NCBI GenBank assembly: GCA_947458545.1
Contig: CANGYH010000005.1
Coordinates: forward strand, 124,001 to 188,000
Source: Cytophagaceae bacterium
Lineage (GTDB): Bacteria; Bacteroidota; Bacteroidia; Cytophagales; Flexibacteraceae
Length of the DNA stretch: 64,000 nucleotides
Reading direction: 5' to 3'
Within the stretch, counting starts at the first letter, position 1, and the number at the start of each line of letters is the position of its first letter. This document shows, one piece after another, positions 16,098 through 25,615 of this stretch. The notes below the pieces were generated by a model. It searched no databases. It was not told the origin of the DNA and saw nothing but the letters and a program-made list of their open reading frames with translations. The translations under genes were made by a program, and so were the position numbers.

Positions 16098-17912
16098 TTA
16101 CCGCACCACTTCTACAAAGCCGCGGCGCTCTACCGACTGGCCTTGGCGGGTGTAGGCGAGCCTGAAGAAGTAGGTGCCGGCTAGAGCATCGTCTAAATCC
16201 CAGGCTTGGGCCGGGTTGTCGGTGGCAAAAACCTGGCGCCCCCAGCGGCTGTAAACCCGTAGGCTGAAAGCCTCAAAATCGCAGGTAAAGCCGCCGAATT
16301 TTTCATTCAGGCCATCCACGTTGGGCGATAGCAGGTTGGGCAACTCGCCTATGGTACAGCACCTTGCCAGGGCAGCCGCCTCGCTGGTGGCCTGCCCGCA
16401 GGGCCCGCTGGCCACCAGGCGATAGCGCCTGCCCAGTTGGGCTGCCGTAGCCACAAACTGCAGGCCGTTGAGCCTTGTGTCTTGGCCAGGGATAGAGAAT
16501 AAGTCCACGTAGGTGTTGCCTTCTTCTACTTGCCACTGGTAGTTAAGCGCACCGGGGGCCAAGGCATAGAGGCGGGCGGTGTCGCCCGGGCAAAGCTCGG
16601 CCGAGGCGGGTTGCCGGGTAAAGGCCAGGCTGGGGAACACCGTGAGCCGTGCGGTATCGGAGGGGCGGCCAGCAAAGCAGGCAGAGATAGACCTGCACCT
16701 AAACCATAATGGGCCACCTGCCTCCGCCTGGCGTATCGTCAGGGTTGGTGTACTGGTGCCTTGATAATTGCCGCCCTCGGAAAGGTCTGCAAAAGTGGCG
16801 CCACCATCAGCCGATACGGCCCATTGGAAAGGCCCCAGGCTGCTGGGGGCACCATAGGTAAACGTCGCCTGCTGCCCGGGGCAGACGGTCTGCGGTTGGG
16901 GCTGCTGGGGGGCGGCCGTCAGAGACTCTATGCCTACCGTCAGGCGGGCCTCGCGGGGGTTCTGGAAAAACTCCAGCACCAGGTCTACCTCGCCGGCCAG
17001 GCAAATACCGCCCGGGTAGGCTGCATCAGTAGTGGCGAGGCTGGTGTCGTAGCGCTGATCAAACCAGCGGCTCAGGCCCCAGGTAGCCCCACCGTCCCAG
17101 CTTAGGCGGATGCCGTCGTCGCCTTGTATGCTAAGGCGGTAGAGGCCCGGCGCAAAGGTTTGGCGGCGGCGCATCCTGATGCTGTACTGGCTTTGCAAGA
17201 TATTGCCGCAGCCAAAGGTGCTGGCCTGGGGCTGGGTGCCGGGTGCGCCACCCTCTTGCGTAAAGTTGAGGTCGAGGCTTAAGGCATCGTAAACGGCATG
17301 GCCTTGGTAGCGGCTTGGGGTGAAAAAGCTCTGCTGACCCACCAGCCCAGGCGTCACCAGTGGTGCAGACGTAGTCGGCGTCCAGGTATAGAAATGAGCC
17401 AGCCACTGGTTGATGCCGATGGCATCTTGCCCGACGGGCTGGGCCGCAGGCTGCCCAGGCGCTACGCTGATGCGTCCGTTGCCTGGGCACCGGAAGTTGT
17501 CTCCCACGGTATTGCCGCTGCGGATCCGGAAGTTGTAACCACTGCCTACCGCCGTGCCCGCGGGTATGGCAAAACGCAGCAAAACATCACTAGCATCTCC
17601 CCTAAATAGGTATGGCCCGGGCAAGTAGCTACCCCCGCCGTTGGTACTGTAAGCCTCTACGGGCAACAACTGGCCGCCTGCACCGTATGCCCCGCCGGGG
17701 GCTGATAGTTCACCCTGCACCTGGGCTCCGTTGCCCAGCCGCTGCAACTGAAATACTTTGACGGTAAAGCTGCCGCCCGTGCAGATGGCAGGGCAGGCAA
17801 AGGGCACCGTCTCGCAGGTAGAGATGTACTGGGCATTTGCAGGCCCGGTTAGTAGAAGGCCAATGATCAGCAGCCAAACCTGCCCGCAGCGTGATGTAGA
17901 AAGACGTACCAA
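16098..17912 (-). CDS. T9SS-secreted protein with gliding-motility-type C-terminal domain (second)
   Basis: About 604 residues. The signal peptide (VWLLIIGLLLTGPANA, cleavage before QYIS) fixes the N-terminal region, but no ATG lies upstream in frame before the stop. I place the start at a TTG (17912) immediately before it. Residues after the signal contain a GLEYA/PA14-like segment (YRLSIQGDDGIRLSWDGG) and two Ig-like segments (about 360-440 and 445-520: QPQTVCPGQQATFTYG, QPASAELCPGDTARLYAL). The last about 80 residues (LPNLLSPNVDGLNE, LRVYSRWGRQVF, GTYFFRLAY) are the type B sorting domain. It is likely a surface-exposed, possibly carbohydrate-binding protein. The start is uncertain; the family is not. 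Confidence 0.82.
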   Translation of the reverse strand: MVRLSTSRCGQVWLLIIGLLLTGPANAQYISTCETVPFACPAICTGGSFTVKVFQLQRLGNGAQVQGELSAPGGAYGAGGQLLPVEAYSTNGGGSYLPGPYLFRGDASDVLLRFAIPAGTAVGSGYNFRIRSGNTVGDNFRCPGNGRISVAPGQPAAQPVGQDAIGINQWLAHFYTWTPTTSAPLVTPGLVGQQSFFTPSRYQGHAVYDALSLDLNFTQEGGAPGTQPQASTFGCGNILQSQYSIRMRRRQTFAPGLYRLSIQGDDGIRLSWDGGATWGLSRWFDQRYDTSLATTDAAYPGGICLAGEVDLVLEFFQNPREARLTVGIESLTAAPQQPQPQTVCPGQQATFTYGAPSSLGPFQWAVSADGGATFADLSEGGNYQGTSTPTLTIRQAEAGGPLWFRCRSISACFAGRPSDTARLTVFPSLAFTRQPASAELCPGDTARLYALAPGALNYQWQVEEGNTYVDLFSIPGQDTRLNGLQFVATAAQLGRRYRLVASGPCGQATSEAAALARCCTIGELPNLLSPNVDGLNEKFGGFTCDFEAFSLRVYSRWGRQVFATDNPAQAWDLDDALAGTYFFRLAYTRQGQSVERRGFVEVVR

Positions 17913-18078
17913 AGAAGACTTGCGCAGCAGATTAAGGAGGAGAGGCCTGCCGCACTGGCCGCAAAATACAAGCCTGATCCCCAAGATAATGCAACGGTAG
18001 TATGAAACGCTTTTGGGGATACCCCACCTCAATACGCCTGCACTCCACAGCGCCTTAGAGACGATTGCTGCCAAACCC

Positions 18079-18086
18079 TACCTTTG
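18079..18086 (+). promoter_or_regulatory. -7 box TACCTTTG upstream of the glycosyltransferase pair
   Basis: An exact TAnnTTTG match 34 nt before the ATG at 18121. A weak TTAG lies about 20 nt further upstream at the -33 position. It lies in the short divergent gap with the T9SS gene. Confidence 0.5.
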
Positions 18087-18120
18087 CAACGGCGCAGACC
18101 AGTTGCGGGCATTAGGATAG

Positions 18121-19152
18121 ATGGAGCGTTTTACCCTGGTAAGTACCGTTTTTAACGAACGGAAGCGGCTAGACCAGACACTGGCTGACCTTGCCGCTCA
18201 AACGCTGCCGCCGGCCGAACTTATCGTAGTGGATGCCGGCAGCACAGACGGCACCTACGAGGCGCTGCAAGCCTATGCGGCCACAGCCCCCTACCCCGTA
18301 AGGGTTGTGCGGCAACCTGGGGCCAACATTGCCCAGGGGCGCAACTACGCCATTGCCAACGCCAGCTACGATCTGATTGCCAGCACAGACTTTGGCTGCC
18401 GTTTCAGCCCGGGCTGGTTGCAGAGCATCATAGCCCCCTTTGCCGCCGATGCTTCGCTAGAGGTTGTCGGCGGTGCCTTCACCATCCAGCGGGGCGAGGT
18501 GCAAGGTGCGGCAGCCCGCGCCGATTACATACTTGCGGCAGGCTACCCGCCCGACACCTCTGGCCTGTTTTCAGTCTCAAGCCGGTCTATTGCCTTTCGG
18601 CGGGCAGTTTGGCGCAAAATAGGCGGCTACCAAGAGTGGCTCACCCTGGCGGCAGACGATACCATCTTCTGGCGGCAGATAAAGCACGGTGGCTACAAGT
18701 ATGCGCTGGTGGCAGAGCCGCACGTTTTCTGGATGCGCCACAGCAGCTACCTCGGCTTTGCCAAAGAGAACTTCCGCTACGGCCTTGGCGACGGCGAGTC
18801 TGGCATCAACCGGCGCAATTTCTTTAGCCATTTGGTAGAGACCTCGGCACGGTACGTGGGCTTTGCGTTGATGTTGTTGCTGCTTGTAGGTTTAGCCCTC
18901 GGCTGGCCTGTGGGCTGGCTGGCGCTGCCAGGCGTGGCGGCTATGGGCCTGGGCCTGCGCAGCTACCGCAACGCCTACCGAAATTTTACTGGCCTGCGCA
19001 CCCAGGGCTACCGATGGGCCGATTACCTTAATGCCCTGAAGCTGATCGAGTACACCCGCCTCTTTTACATGCGAGGCTACATCAAGGGCTGGTTACTGGC
19101 TCCGGCACGGGTACGCCAGGGGCGAGCCCAGTTTAAGCCCTTACCCGCCTAA
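18121..19152 (+). CDS. Glycosyltransferase family 2, membrane-anchored
   Basis: 343 residues. The GT-A fold is evident: TLVSTVFNERKRLDQTLADL at the N-terminus, ELIVVDAGSTDGTYEAL (first aspartates), ASTDFGCRF (the metal-binding D-x-D equivalent, here STDFG) and LAADDTIFWRQIK (acceptor/catalytic base region). Two hydrophobic segments near residues 240-285 anchor it to the membrane. GT2 enzymes of this type extend lipid-linked glycans on the cytoplasmic side. It is followed after 11 nt by another glycosyltransferase gene, so they form an operon. Sugar specificity unknown. Confidence 0.88.
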   Translation: MERFTLVSTVFNERKRLDQTLADLAAQTLPPAELIVVDAGSTDGTYEALQAYAATAPYPVRVVRQPGANIAQGRNYAIANASYDLIASTDFGCRFSPGWLQSIIAPFAADASLEVVGGAFTIQRGEVQGAAARADYILAAGYPPDTSGLFSVSSRSIAFRRAVWRKIGGYQEWLTLAADDTIFWRQIKHGGYKYALVAEPHVFWMRHSSYLGFAKENFRYGLGDGESGINRRNFFSHLVETSARYVGFALMLLLLVGLALGWPVGWLALPGVAAMGLGLRSYRNAYRNFTGLRTQGYRWADYLNALKLIEYTRLFYMRGYIKGWLLAPARVRQGRAQFKPLPA

Positions 19153-19163
19153 TTGAATCGCGT

Positions 19164-20330
19164 ATGCGGGTCATCATCTACACATCATCCTCGTTTGGGG
19201 GCTGCTTCGACTACGCCGGGCAGCTGCATCAGGCCTATCTGGCCCATCCGATGGTAGAGCAGGTGAAGATGATTTACCCCATGAACGCGCCCCTGCCCCC
19301 CCGCGCCGACGTGCTGCCCATTCTGATGCCCGACCATCCGGGCCAGGCTGCCACGGCAAGGGCTCGGCGGCTGCACTTTCTGCGCCGCACGGCGCGCAAC
19401 CCGCTCACGCTGCTTAAGCTGCTGCAAAAAGAGCCGCCGAGCCTGGTCATCTTCAACGACTTTGAGCAGATTACGGCCCCCTTCTGGGTGCCTATGTACA
19501 AGGCCATAGCAGGACGGCACCGGTTTGCCGCCATCCTGCACGACCCTGACCGCGACAATTATCCACCCAATCGGCAAGTATCTGAGCGCTGCATGCGCGC
19601 GCTGATGAGCTTGATGGACCTTGGCCTCTACCACCAGCACCTGCCTGCCAAGCCCTACTACCAAAGCCCCCGCACCCGGTATATAGACGTACCCCACGGG
19701 CTCTACCCACCCCCTGCCCCAGACGCTGCCCTGGCCGCGCACCTGAAGCAAACCCTGCGGCCCGACCTGCGCTACGGCGTAATCCTGGGCAACATACGTG
19801 CAGAGAAGAACTACGAGCTGGCCCTGCAGGCGCTGGCTCAGTTTCCGGACATGGGGCTTTTGGTGGCAGGCAAGCCCAGCCATCAGGGTGTAGATACCGA
19901 TGGCTACAAGGCTCTGGCCACCAACCTGGGCGTGGCAGAGCGGGTGGTGTGGCTAGAGCGGTTTCTGACAACGGCCGAGATGGCCGCCGTAATTGATGCG
20001 GCCGCCTATGTGCTGCTTTACTACGCCAAAACCTTCACGAGCCAGTCTGGCATTCTGAATACGGTTGCCCCCCTGCGCAAGCCCATCATCGCCAGCGACG
20101 GCGAGAGCTCGCTGGCGCAGACTATACGCCGCTTCAACATTGGCCTGCTGGCCCGGCCAGACGACCTGGCCGAGCTGTGCAAAGCCCTGGCCCGCGCGCA
20201 AGACGGTTTTGGGCCCGATGCTGCCGATTGGGCCGCCTACCTGGCCTATGCCGACTGGCACAACCATGCCGATACGGTAATCCAGGCACTGCTGGCCCAA
20301 GATGCAAAGGCTACCTGGGCCGGTTGGTAG
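19164..20330 (+). CDS. Glycosyltransferase, GT-B fold
   Basis: 388 residues. N-terminal Rossmann-like half begins MRVIIYTSSSFGGCFDYAGQ; the C-terminal half has YGVILGNIRAEKNYELALQAL and a TSQSGILNTVAPLRKPIIAS segment equivalent to the donor-binding loop of GT1/GT4 enzymes. The usual E-x7-E is not clean, so it is a divergent member. No membrane segment. It is the second gene of a two-gene glycosyltransferase operon (11-nt gap) and ends 12 nt from the convergent histidine kinase. Function beyond glycan transfer cannot be given. Confidence 0.78.
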   Translation: MRVIIYTSSSFGGCFDYAGQLHQAYLAHPMVEQVKMIYPMNAPLPPRADVLPILMPDHPGQAATARARRLHFLRRTARNPLTLLKLLQKEPPSLVIFNDFEQITAPFWVPMYKAIAGRHRFAAILHDPDRDNYPPNRQVSERCMRALMSLMDLGLYHQHLPAKPYYQSPRTRYIDVPHGLYPPPAPDAALAAHLKQTLRPDLRYGVILGNIRAEKNYELALQALAQFPDMGLLVAGKPSHQGVDTDGYKALATNLGVAERVVWLERFLTTAEMAAVIDAAAYVLLYYAKTFTSQSGILNTVAPLRKPIIASDGESSLAQTIRRFNIGLLARPDDLAELCKALARAQDGFGPDAADWAAYLAYADWHNHADTVIQALLAQDAKATWAGW

Positions 20331-20342
20331 CGATGCAGCCAC

Positions 20343-21182
20343 TTACGCCATGGGCAGCAGCAGGGTGATGGCCGTGCCGGCTTCGCTTGTCTGCACAGAT
20401 ACCGTACCGTCTAGGCGGCGTGTAAAGTCTCGCACCAGCAGCAGGCCGAGCCCGCCGTAAGAGAGGGCGCGCCTGTCCCAGGCATGGCTATGTGCCTGCG
20501 TCAGCAGGGCCACCATCTGGGCATCGAGGCCGGTGCCTTCGTCTCGGATGGTGATAGATGATTTGCCTCCGTCGCACCCATAGCGCATAACCACCTTGCC
20601 TCCATGAGGCCCATAGCGCACGGCATTAAAAAGCAAGTTGCGCAAGACAACGCGCAGCAACGGCGCATCGGCCAGGCAAGCGGCTGGTGTGCCCTCTTCG
20701 GCTATGGCAACATGCCTTTCTTCTAACAGGGTCCGGCTCTGGCGCAACACCTCGGCCACGGTAAGGGCGGGGTCTAGCGGCGCAATTTTTATCTGAAGGC
20801 CTTCCATTTGGGCCTTGGCCCAAAGCAGCACATCGTCTAGCAGAGCCTCGGTATCTTTTAGGCGTGCATCCAACCCCTCCAGCAAGGTAATCTGATCTAC
20901 CGGGGTGAGCATGCCCTCACGCGTCATGGCAATCATCTGCCCAAGCGTCCGCAGGGGGCCTCGTACGTCGTGGCTCACCACAGAGAGCAGCAGCGTTTTA
21001 TTGCCCCTATCCAACTGGTGTGCCTCGTCTGCCTGTATGGCCTCGGCCTTTGCGGTGGCCAGTGCTGCTTCTGTCCGGCCCGATTGGGCGCGCTCTAAGG
21101 CAAGGCGCCGGCGCAAATGCAGAGCTACGGCGCCCAGCCACGCACTCGCGCCGGCTAGGGCAATAATCAAGTAGGATTCCAA
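20343..21182 (-). CDS. Sensor histidine kinase, short membrane-anchored form
   Basis: 279 residues. One N-terminal transmembrane helix (about 4-22), a short coiled-coil, then the HisKA-like H-box LLLSVVSHDVRGPL (phospho-accepting His) at about residue 70. The HATPase domain has N-box LLRVVLRNLLFNAVRYG, G1 IRDEGTGLDAQM and G2 YGGLGLLLVRDF. There is no sensory domain, so it may sense through the membrane or a partner. The frame has no ATG upstream of the helix; TTG at 21182 is used. It is a paralogue of the next two kinases but lacks their TPR part. No response regulator is adjacent. Confidence 0.85.
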   Translation of the reverse strand: MESYLIIALAGASAWLGAVALHLRRRLALERAQSGRTEAALATAKAEAIQADEAHQLDRGNKTLLLSVVSHDVRGPLRTLGQMIAMTREGMLTPVDQITLLEGLDARLKDTEALLDDVLLWAKAQMEGLQIKIAPLDPALTVAEVLRQSRTLLEERHVAIAEEGTPAACLADAPLLRVVLRNLLFNAVRYGPHGGKVVMRYGCDGGKSSITIRDEGTGLDAQMVALLTQAHSHAWDRRALSYGGLGLLLVRDFTRRLDGTVSVQTSEAGTAITLLLPMA

Positions 21183-21490
21183 AGGGCTAGTAGAGGATTA
21201 GCGTATGCCCGTTTGCAAATCCGATGACAACTGCATCGAGCTAGCGGCTACGGGCTTCATGGTGCAAAACAAATTAGGAGAAGCACCTCATCCTATTAAA
21301 AAAAATACAACCTCTTGCAACCATAGGATAACGGTTGCAGCCTTGCAGAAGTGTGTTTGTGCTAACGATATTTTGTTTATCTCAAACGAACTTTACCTAA
21401 ACCAACGCAAAGCCGGTTACAGCTACCGTCATCGCCTGTTTAAACAGCACAAATGGTACATCAAGCGGGCCGCTGCCTGCCTATACTAAC
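21183..21490. other. 308-bp intergenic stretch between two histidine kinases
   Basis: AT-richer than its surroundings. It contains a small hairpin, GCAACC/GGTTGC (21317-21338), and presumably the promoter of the 20343-21182 kinase. A 94-codon plus-strand frame here has no coding character. Nothing else is seen. Confidence 0.5.
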
Positions 21491-23254
21491 CTAACAGATG
21501 GTAGCCTCTACCCCTGCCAATGGCAGCGATACGCGCACCGTGGTGCCCTCCGGGCCAGATAGCACCGCTACCTCGCCGCCGATCTTTGCCACAAAATCAT
21601 GCACAAGCTGCAGGCCCAACCCTTGCGACGATAGCCGCGCGGGCGTCTGACCATCTGCCCGGCCTAAGAGGCGCTCTTGCAAAGCATGCGGCATGCCCTT
21701 GCCCTGGTCTATGACGGCAAAGTAGCCCTTGCCTCCTTGCTGGCCCAGTTGGAGCACAACCCGGCCAGGGCTGGCACCATAGCGAACGGCATTGGCCAAC
21801 AGGTTGCGCATCACCACTTTGAGCAGGCCATCGTCGGCCAATACGTTGGGTGCAGCTCCCAGCACGTCTAGCTCTACGCGCCGCTCTTGCAAAAGATGGC
21901 CTACCTGATGTGCCACCTCGGTGCCCAATGCCAAGAGGGCAACCGGTTTTAGATGCACCTCTGTCCCATCCATATGGCTCTTGGCCCAGAGCAAGACGTC
22001 GTTCAGCAACATCTCGGCCTGGCGCACCTGGCCGGCGAGGCTGGCCAACAGCTCGGCCTCCTCCTCTTCCGACAGGTCGCCCTGGGCCATCAACTCCAAT
22101 ACCTGGGCCAGATTCCCCAGCGGGCCGCGCACGTCGTGGCTAACTACAGAGAGGGCCAGGTTTTTAGAGGCGCTTCGGTCTAATAGCGCGTTTTTTTCGG
22201 CCTCCAGCAGGGCTTGGCGGCTGGTTAGCAAATGCTGGCGCGCGGCCAACCGCTTTTGCCTGCGCCCATAGGCGCGGTTGGCCTTGGCCAGCAGAATGAC
22301 CACCGCCAGCAACAATGCTGAGGCTACAATCCAGAGCCATTGCTGGTATTTGCGGGTTTTGCGCTCGTGCTCCAACAGGTGCAGCTTAATCTTCTGCTCT
22401 TCTACCACCTGGCGTGTCTTGGCAGCAGATCGCAGTGTGGCAACCTCTCTGGCTACGGTTGTATCTAGCAGATGCTGATAATCGTCGAAGACGGCCAGCA
22501 GCTCTGTCTGGCTGCGATGCTTCAACGTATGGGTAAGCAACGCCCCTGCCACCGAGGCGCGCAGGTCAGGATAATGCAACTGCTTGCTGATGCCATAAGC
22601 CTGGCGCAACACCTGTAGGCCAGTAGTGCGTTTGCCTTGGGCCCAGTACACCTCGGCCACTTGCGTAAGTACCAGGGTGGCGTTTACCTGCTGGCTGGCG
22701 GGTGCCCACTGCAAGGTTTGGCCATAATACCTGAGGGCATCATCATAGCGCTTTTCGTCTAGCGCCAGTTTGCTTATTATCCAGGAGGCATAAAACCTGG
22801 CAACCGAGTCTGACGGCGCCGCTGCCTGCAAGGCCAGGTTGGCAAAGTGCCGGGCCGAGTCGTTTTGCAGCATCTCTAGGTAAATGCCGCCGCGGCGCTG
22901 CAAAAGGCGTGCTTGCCAATGCGGGCCAGGCTGGGTTTGCAGGGCCTCTTTCAGCACGGCTTGTGCTTCGGGCAGTTTGTGTAGCAGGCGGAGCAGGTCT
23001 GCCTTTTGGTAGCAGATCTCCACAAACAGGTCTTGGCAGTGGGTATTGGCTTTGTTAGAGGTATAGGCCTTATCCAGCATAAGCAGGGCCTTGTCTAACC
23101 GGCCGCCCAATACCTGTTGGCGCGCCACGGCCAGCATGCGCCTGCCACGCATGCACCGGTGCTGTGCATCGTCTGCCAAGGCGGCGGCCGGAGCCCACAG
23201 GCCAAACACAAGGGCCACCCAAATTCTGTACACGCTTACCCTAAAGGGGTACAT
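21491..23254 (-). CDS. TPR-containing sensor histidine kinase
   Basis: 587 residues from the ATG at 23254 (MYPFRVSVYRIW). A signal peptide or anchor spans residues 1-28, then an extracytoplasmic TPR-like region (about 40-260: KALLMLDKAYTS, AQAVLKEALQTQ, YDDALRYYGQTLQW). A transmembrane helix (WLWIVASALLLAVVILLAK, about 310) is followed by a coiled coil, the H-box LALSVVSHDVRGPL, and the HATPase domain (LLKVVMRNLLANAVRYG, DQGKGMP, QGLGLQLVHDF). It is the classic Bacteroidota periplasmic-TPR kinase design. The signal is unknown. Same strand as its two paralogues but separated by about 300 nt on each side, so probably transcribed separately. Confidence 0.88.
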   Translation of the reverse strand: MYPFRVSVYRIWVALVFGLWAPAAALADDAQHRCMRGRRMLAVARQQVLGGRLDKALLMLDKAYTSNKANTHCQDLFVEICYQKADLLRLLHKLPEAQAVLKEALQTQPGPHWQARLLQRRGGIYLEMLQNDSARHFANLALQAAAPSDSVARFYASWIISKLALDEKRYDDALRYYGQTLQWAPASQQVNATLVLTQVAEVYWAQGKRTTGLQVLRQAYGISKQLHYPDLRASVAGALLTHTLKHRSQTELLAVFDDYQHLLDTTVAREVATLRSAAKTRQVVEEQKIKLHLLEHERKTRKYQQWLWIVASALLLAVVILLAKANRAYGRRQKRLAARQHLLTSRQALLEAEKNALLDRSASKNLALSVVSHDVRGPLGNLAQVLELMAQGDLSEEEEAELLASLAGQVRQAEMLLNDVLLWAKSHMDGTEVHLKPVALLALGTEVAHQVGHLLQERRVELDVLGAAPNVLADDGLLKVVMRNLLANAVRYGASPGRVVLQLGQQGGKGYFAVIDQGKGMPHALQERLLGRADGQTPARLSSQGLGLQLVHDFVAKIGGEVAVLSGPEGTTVRVSLPLAGVEATIC

Positions 23255-23281
23255 GTCTATGCAGTGGTTTTTGTTTATCAC

Positions 23282-23586
23282 ACAACGTTAGCCTATGGCA
23301 AAGGGCGAAAGGATGGCTATTTTTCAGATTCTCTTGCAGGCAATTGTGGCCGCCAGGCAAAAAAAATGTGAGGTGTTTAGGCGGTTATGTATCATGCTTT
23401 TGCATCATTAAAAGACCTGCTTTGGCATAACCAACGCTTGCCAGCAGGCACATCCTGCATTTAAGAATTGTTTTGACCAAAGTGCCCCTTTGGCTTACAT
23501 CAAAGACAGGCTGCACAATAATGCCGGCAGTGGCAGGCCACCGTCTGACGGGCCACCTTTGGCCAATATGCCCGGGGGCCAAACCA
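23282..23586. other. 305-bp intergenic stretch between two histidine kinases
   Basis: It contains an A8 run (23359-23366) and TTTG words on both strands, consistent with the promoter of the 21491-23254 kinase and the end of the transcript from 25422. No reading frame, tRNA or long repeat is seen. Confidence 0.45.
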
Positions 23587-25422
23587 TCAGGCACTGGCAA
23601 CCTCTGTGGCCCGAGGCTGGGGTTGGGCCGTACTGTCGGCCATGCGCTGCAGCCACAGCGAGATGGTAGTACCACCTGGGCTAGACTGCACCTCTATCCT
23701 GCCATGCTGGCGGTGCATAAAGTCTTTCACCAATATCAACCCCATGCCGCCAAGGCTGAGAATGTCTTTGGAGGGCAACTGGCGGCCGGGCTCGGTAAGG
23801 CGCTGCACCAGCTCGGCAGACATACCCGTGCCTTGGTCTGTGATGGCAATGCCGACTTCTGTGCGCGTCTGTACAAACCGCAAAGACACCCTTGTCTGCT
23901 TGCCTCCGTACCGGATGGCGTTGGTCAGCACATTGCGCACCACTACCTTCAGCAGACCAGCATCGGCCATACCGGCAGGGCTTGGGCCTTGGGGCGGCAG
24001 CTCTAGCTCTACCTGGTGCTGCTGCAAGATAGGCCTGCACTGGCTGGCTACTTCGGCCACCAGCGGGGCCAGCTCTACCCGGCCAATCTGCGTATGGAGG
24101 CCCTTCATGTGGCCCTTTGTCCAGAGCAGCACGTCGTTTAGCAGGGTCTCTGTATCGTTTACGCGCTCTGCCAGCCCCTCGAGCACCTGGCGCGACTCAT
24201 CCTCAGACAGGTGGCCTTCGGCCAGCAGGCCCAGCATGGCACCCAGCGTAATAAGCGGGCCGCGCACATCGTGGCTCACTACAGAGAGCAGCACGTCTTT
24301 GCTGCCATTGAGGTCTTCCAGGCTTTTCTTTTGCTGCTCCAGCGCTTGCTGCTGCTGCTGCAAAAGGCGGTTCTGGGCCTGGGTTAGCAGCCGCTGCCTG
24401 CGGGTTGCCAGCCAGGCCAGGCCCGCTGCCATTGCCAATAGCACGGCAAAAACGCCGATTAGGAAGTACACCTGCTGCTGGGTGCGCCGCTTATGGTTTT
24501 CTTGCGTTAGCACCATGTTGTGGGCCCGTTGCTCGTTGAGGCGGGTGCGGGCCTCTAGTAAGGCAAGGGTACTGGCGTTGCGCAGGTCGTTTAACGAGTC
24601 GTGGATATGCAGGTACGCCTCTACGGCGCCCTGCAGCTCAGGGTCGTTATGGCTTGCACCCAGCGCCCTCAGATAGGCTTTCACGGCGAAGTCTATCTGG
24701 CTGGCCTGGCCTTGCTGGCGCGCCAGCTCGTAAGCATGCCTGAGGGTATCGCGCGCAGGCAGAATCTGCCCAACCTCTGTCAGTGCCATGCCCAGGTGCG
24801 TCAGGATTACGGCGCGGTTGGTGGCGTTGTCGTTTACACCCAGGGCTAGAGCCCTGCGCAAAGAGGCTATGGCCTGGCTATGCTGGCCCAGGCTGCGGTA
24901 GGCGGCACCCAGCAGCCAGGCATTGCGGTATTGCAGTTCTTGATGGGCCGGTTGCGCTGCTTGGATGGAGCGCTGGGCAAAGAAGAGGGCAGTGTCTGTC
25001 TTGCCCATCTCGTAATAGATGCCACCTAGCTTGTTGTACAACCTGGCGCGCATGGTGCTGTCGCGGTTGGCAGCCAGGGCCATTTTCAACGGCCATAGCG
25101 CCTCCTTTAGCCTCCAAAGGCTGCGCATGTAGTCTGAATAAAACAGCACCCCCTCGGCAAATAGCGGCGTGTAGGTATAGGGCTGCATGAGCTCATACCC
25201 TCTGAACATGACGTTGTGCACCGAGTCTGGCCGGCCCTGCCGGGCATAGCGCTGCGCCTGGGCCATCAGTTGTTGTGCCCGCGCAAACACCGCCAGCGAG
25301 TCGGCCTGCTTGGCCCGCTTGGCCACAACCGGTGGCCGGTCTCCGGCAGGGCGTGGCCAAGCTGGCTCGGCCATAAAAGCCAAACCTAAAAATGCCAGAG
25401 CCCTTGCGGTACGGCTAATCAT
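23587..25422 (-). CDS. TPR-containing sensor histidine kinase (second)
   Basis: 611 residues, ATG at 25422. An N-terminal signal segment (about 1-22) and a periplasmic TPR region (about 60-255: YYEMGKTDTALFFAQRSI, YRSLGQHSQAIASLRRAL) precede a transmembrane helix (VYFLIGVFAVLLAMAAGLAW, about 325). Then a glutamine-rich coiled coil (LLQQQQQALEQQKK), the H-box VLLSVVSHDVRGPL, N-box LLKVVVRNVLTNAIRYG, G1 DQGTGMS and G2 GGMGLILVKDF. Closely similar to the 21491-23254 kinase in layout and kinase core, so a tandem duplication is likely. No response regulator gene nearby. Confidence 0.88.
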   Translation of the reverse strand: MISRTARALAFLGLAFMAEPAWPRPAGDRPPVVAKRAKQADSLAVFARAQQLMAQAQRYARQGRPDSVHNVMFRGYELMQPYTYTPLFAEGVLFYSDYMRSLWRLKEALWPLKMALAANRDSTMRARLYNKLGGIYYEMGKTDTALFFAQRSIQAAQPAHQELQYRNAWLLGAAYRSLGQHSQAIASLRRALALGVNDNATNRAVILTHLGMALTEVGQILPARDTLRHAYELARQQGQASQIDFAVKAYLRALGASHNDPELQGAVEAYLHIHDSLNDLRNASTLALLEARTRLNEQRAHNMVLTQENHKRRTQQQVYFLIGVFAVLLAMAAGLAWLATRRQRLLTQAQNRLLQQQQQALEQQKKSLEDLNGSKDVLLSVVSHDVRGPLITLGAMLGLLAEGHLSEDESRQVLEGLAERVNDTETLLNDVLLWTKGHMKGLHTQIGRVELAPLVAEVASQCRPILQQHQVELELPPQGPSPAGMADAGLLKVVVRNVLTNAIRYGGKQTRVSLRFVQTRTEVGIAITDQGTGMSAELVQRLTEPGRQLPSKDILSLGGMGLILVKDFMHRQHGRIEVQSSPGGTTISLWLQRMADSTAQPQPRATEVASA

Positions 25423-25615
25423 AATCCAAGACGGTGTGATTGCTATATTCTACACGGTTTCTATTATTTAGAAAATATGTAGAATAAAAACATCATTCAG
25501 AAGCCCACAAACGGGCTATCTCCAATTTTTGAGCAATTTATGCCACCTTTTGGAAAGAACCAAAGTTGCACCAATCTTGGGTGCATTTATTTTTGGAGCA
25601 AGGCGCCCTCGGCCC

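Noticed and set aside
21205-21489. 94-codon plus-strand frame between two kinase genes
   Set aside because: No promoter, no family, and composition like the AT-rich spacer; listed as intergenic instead.
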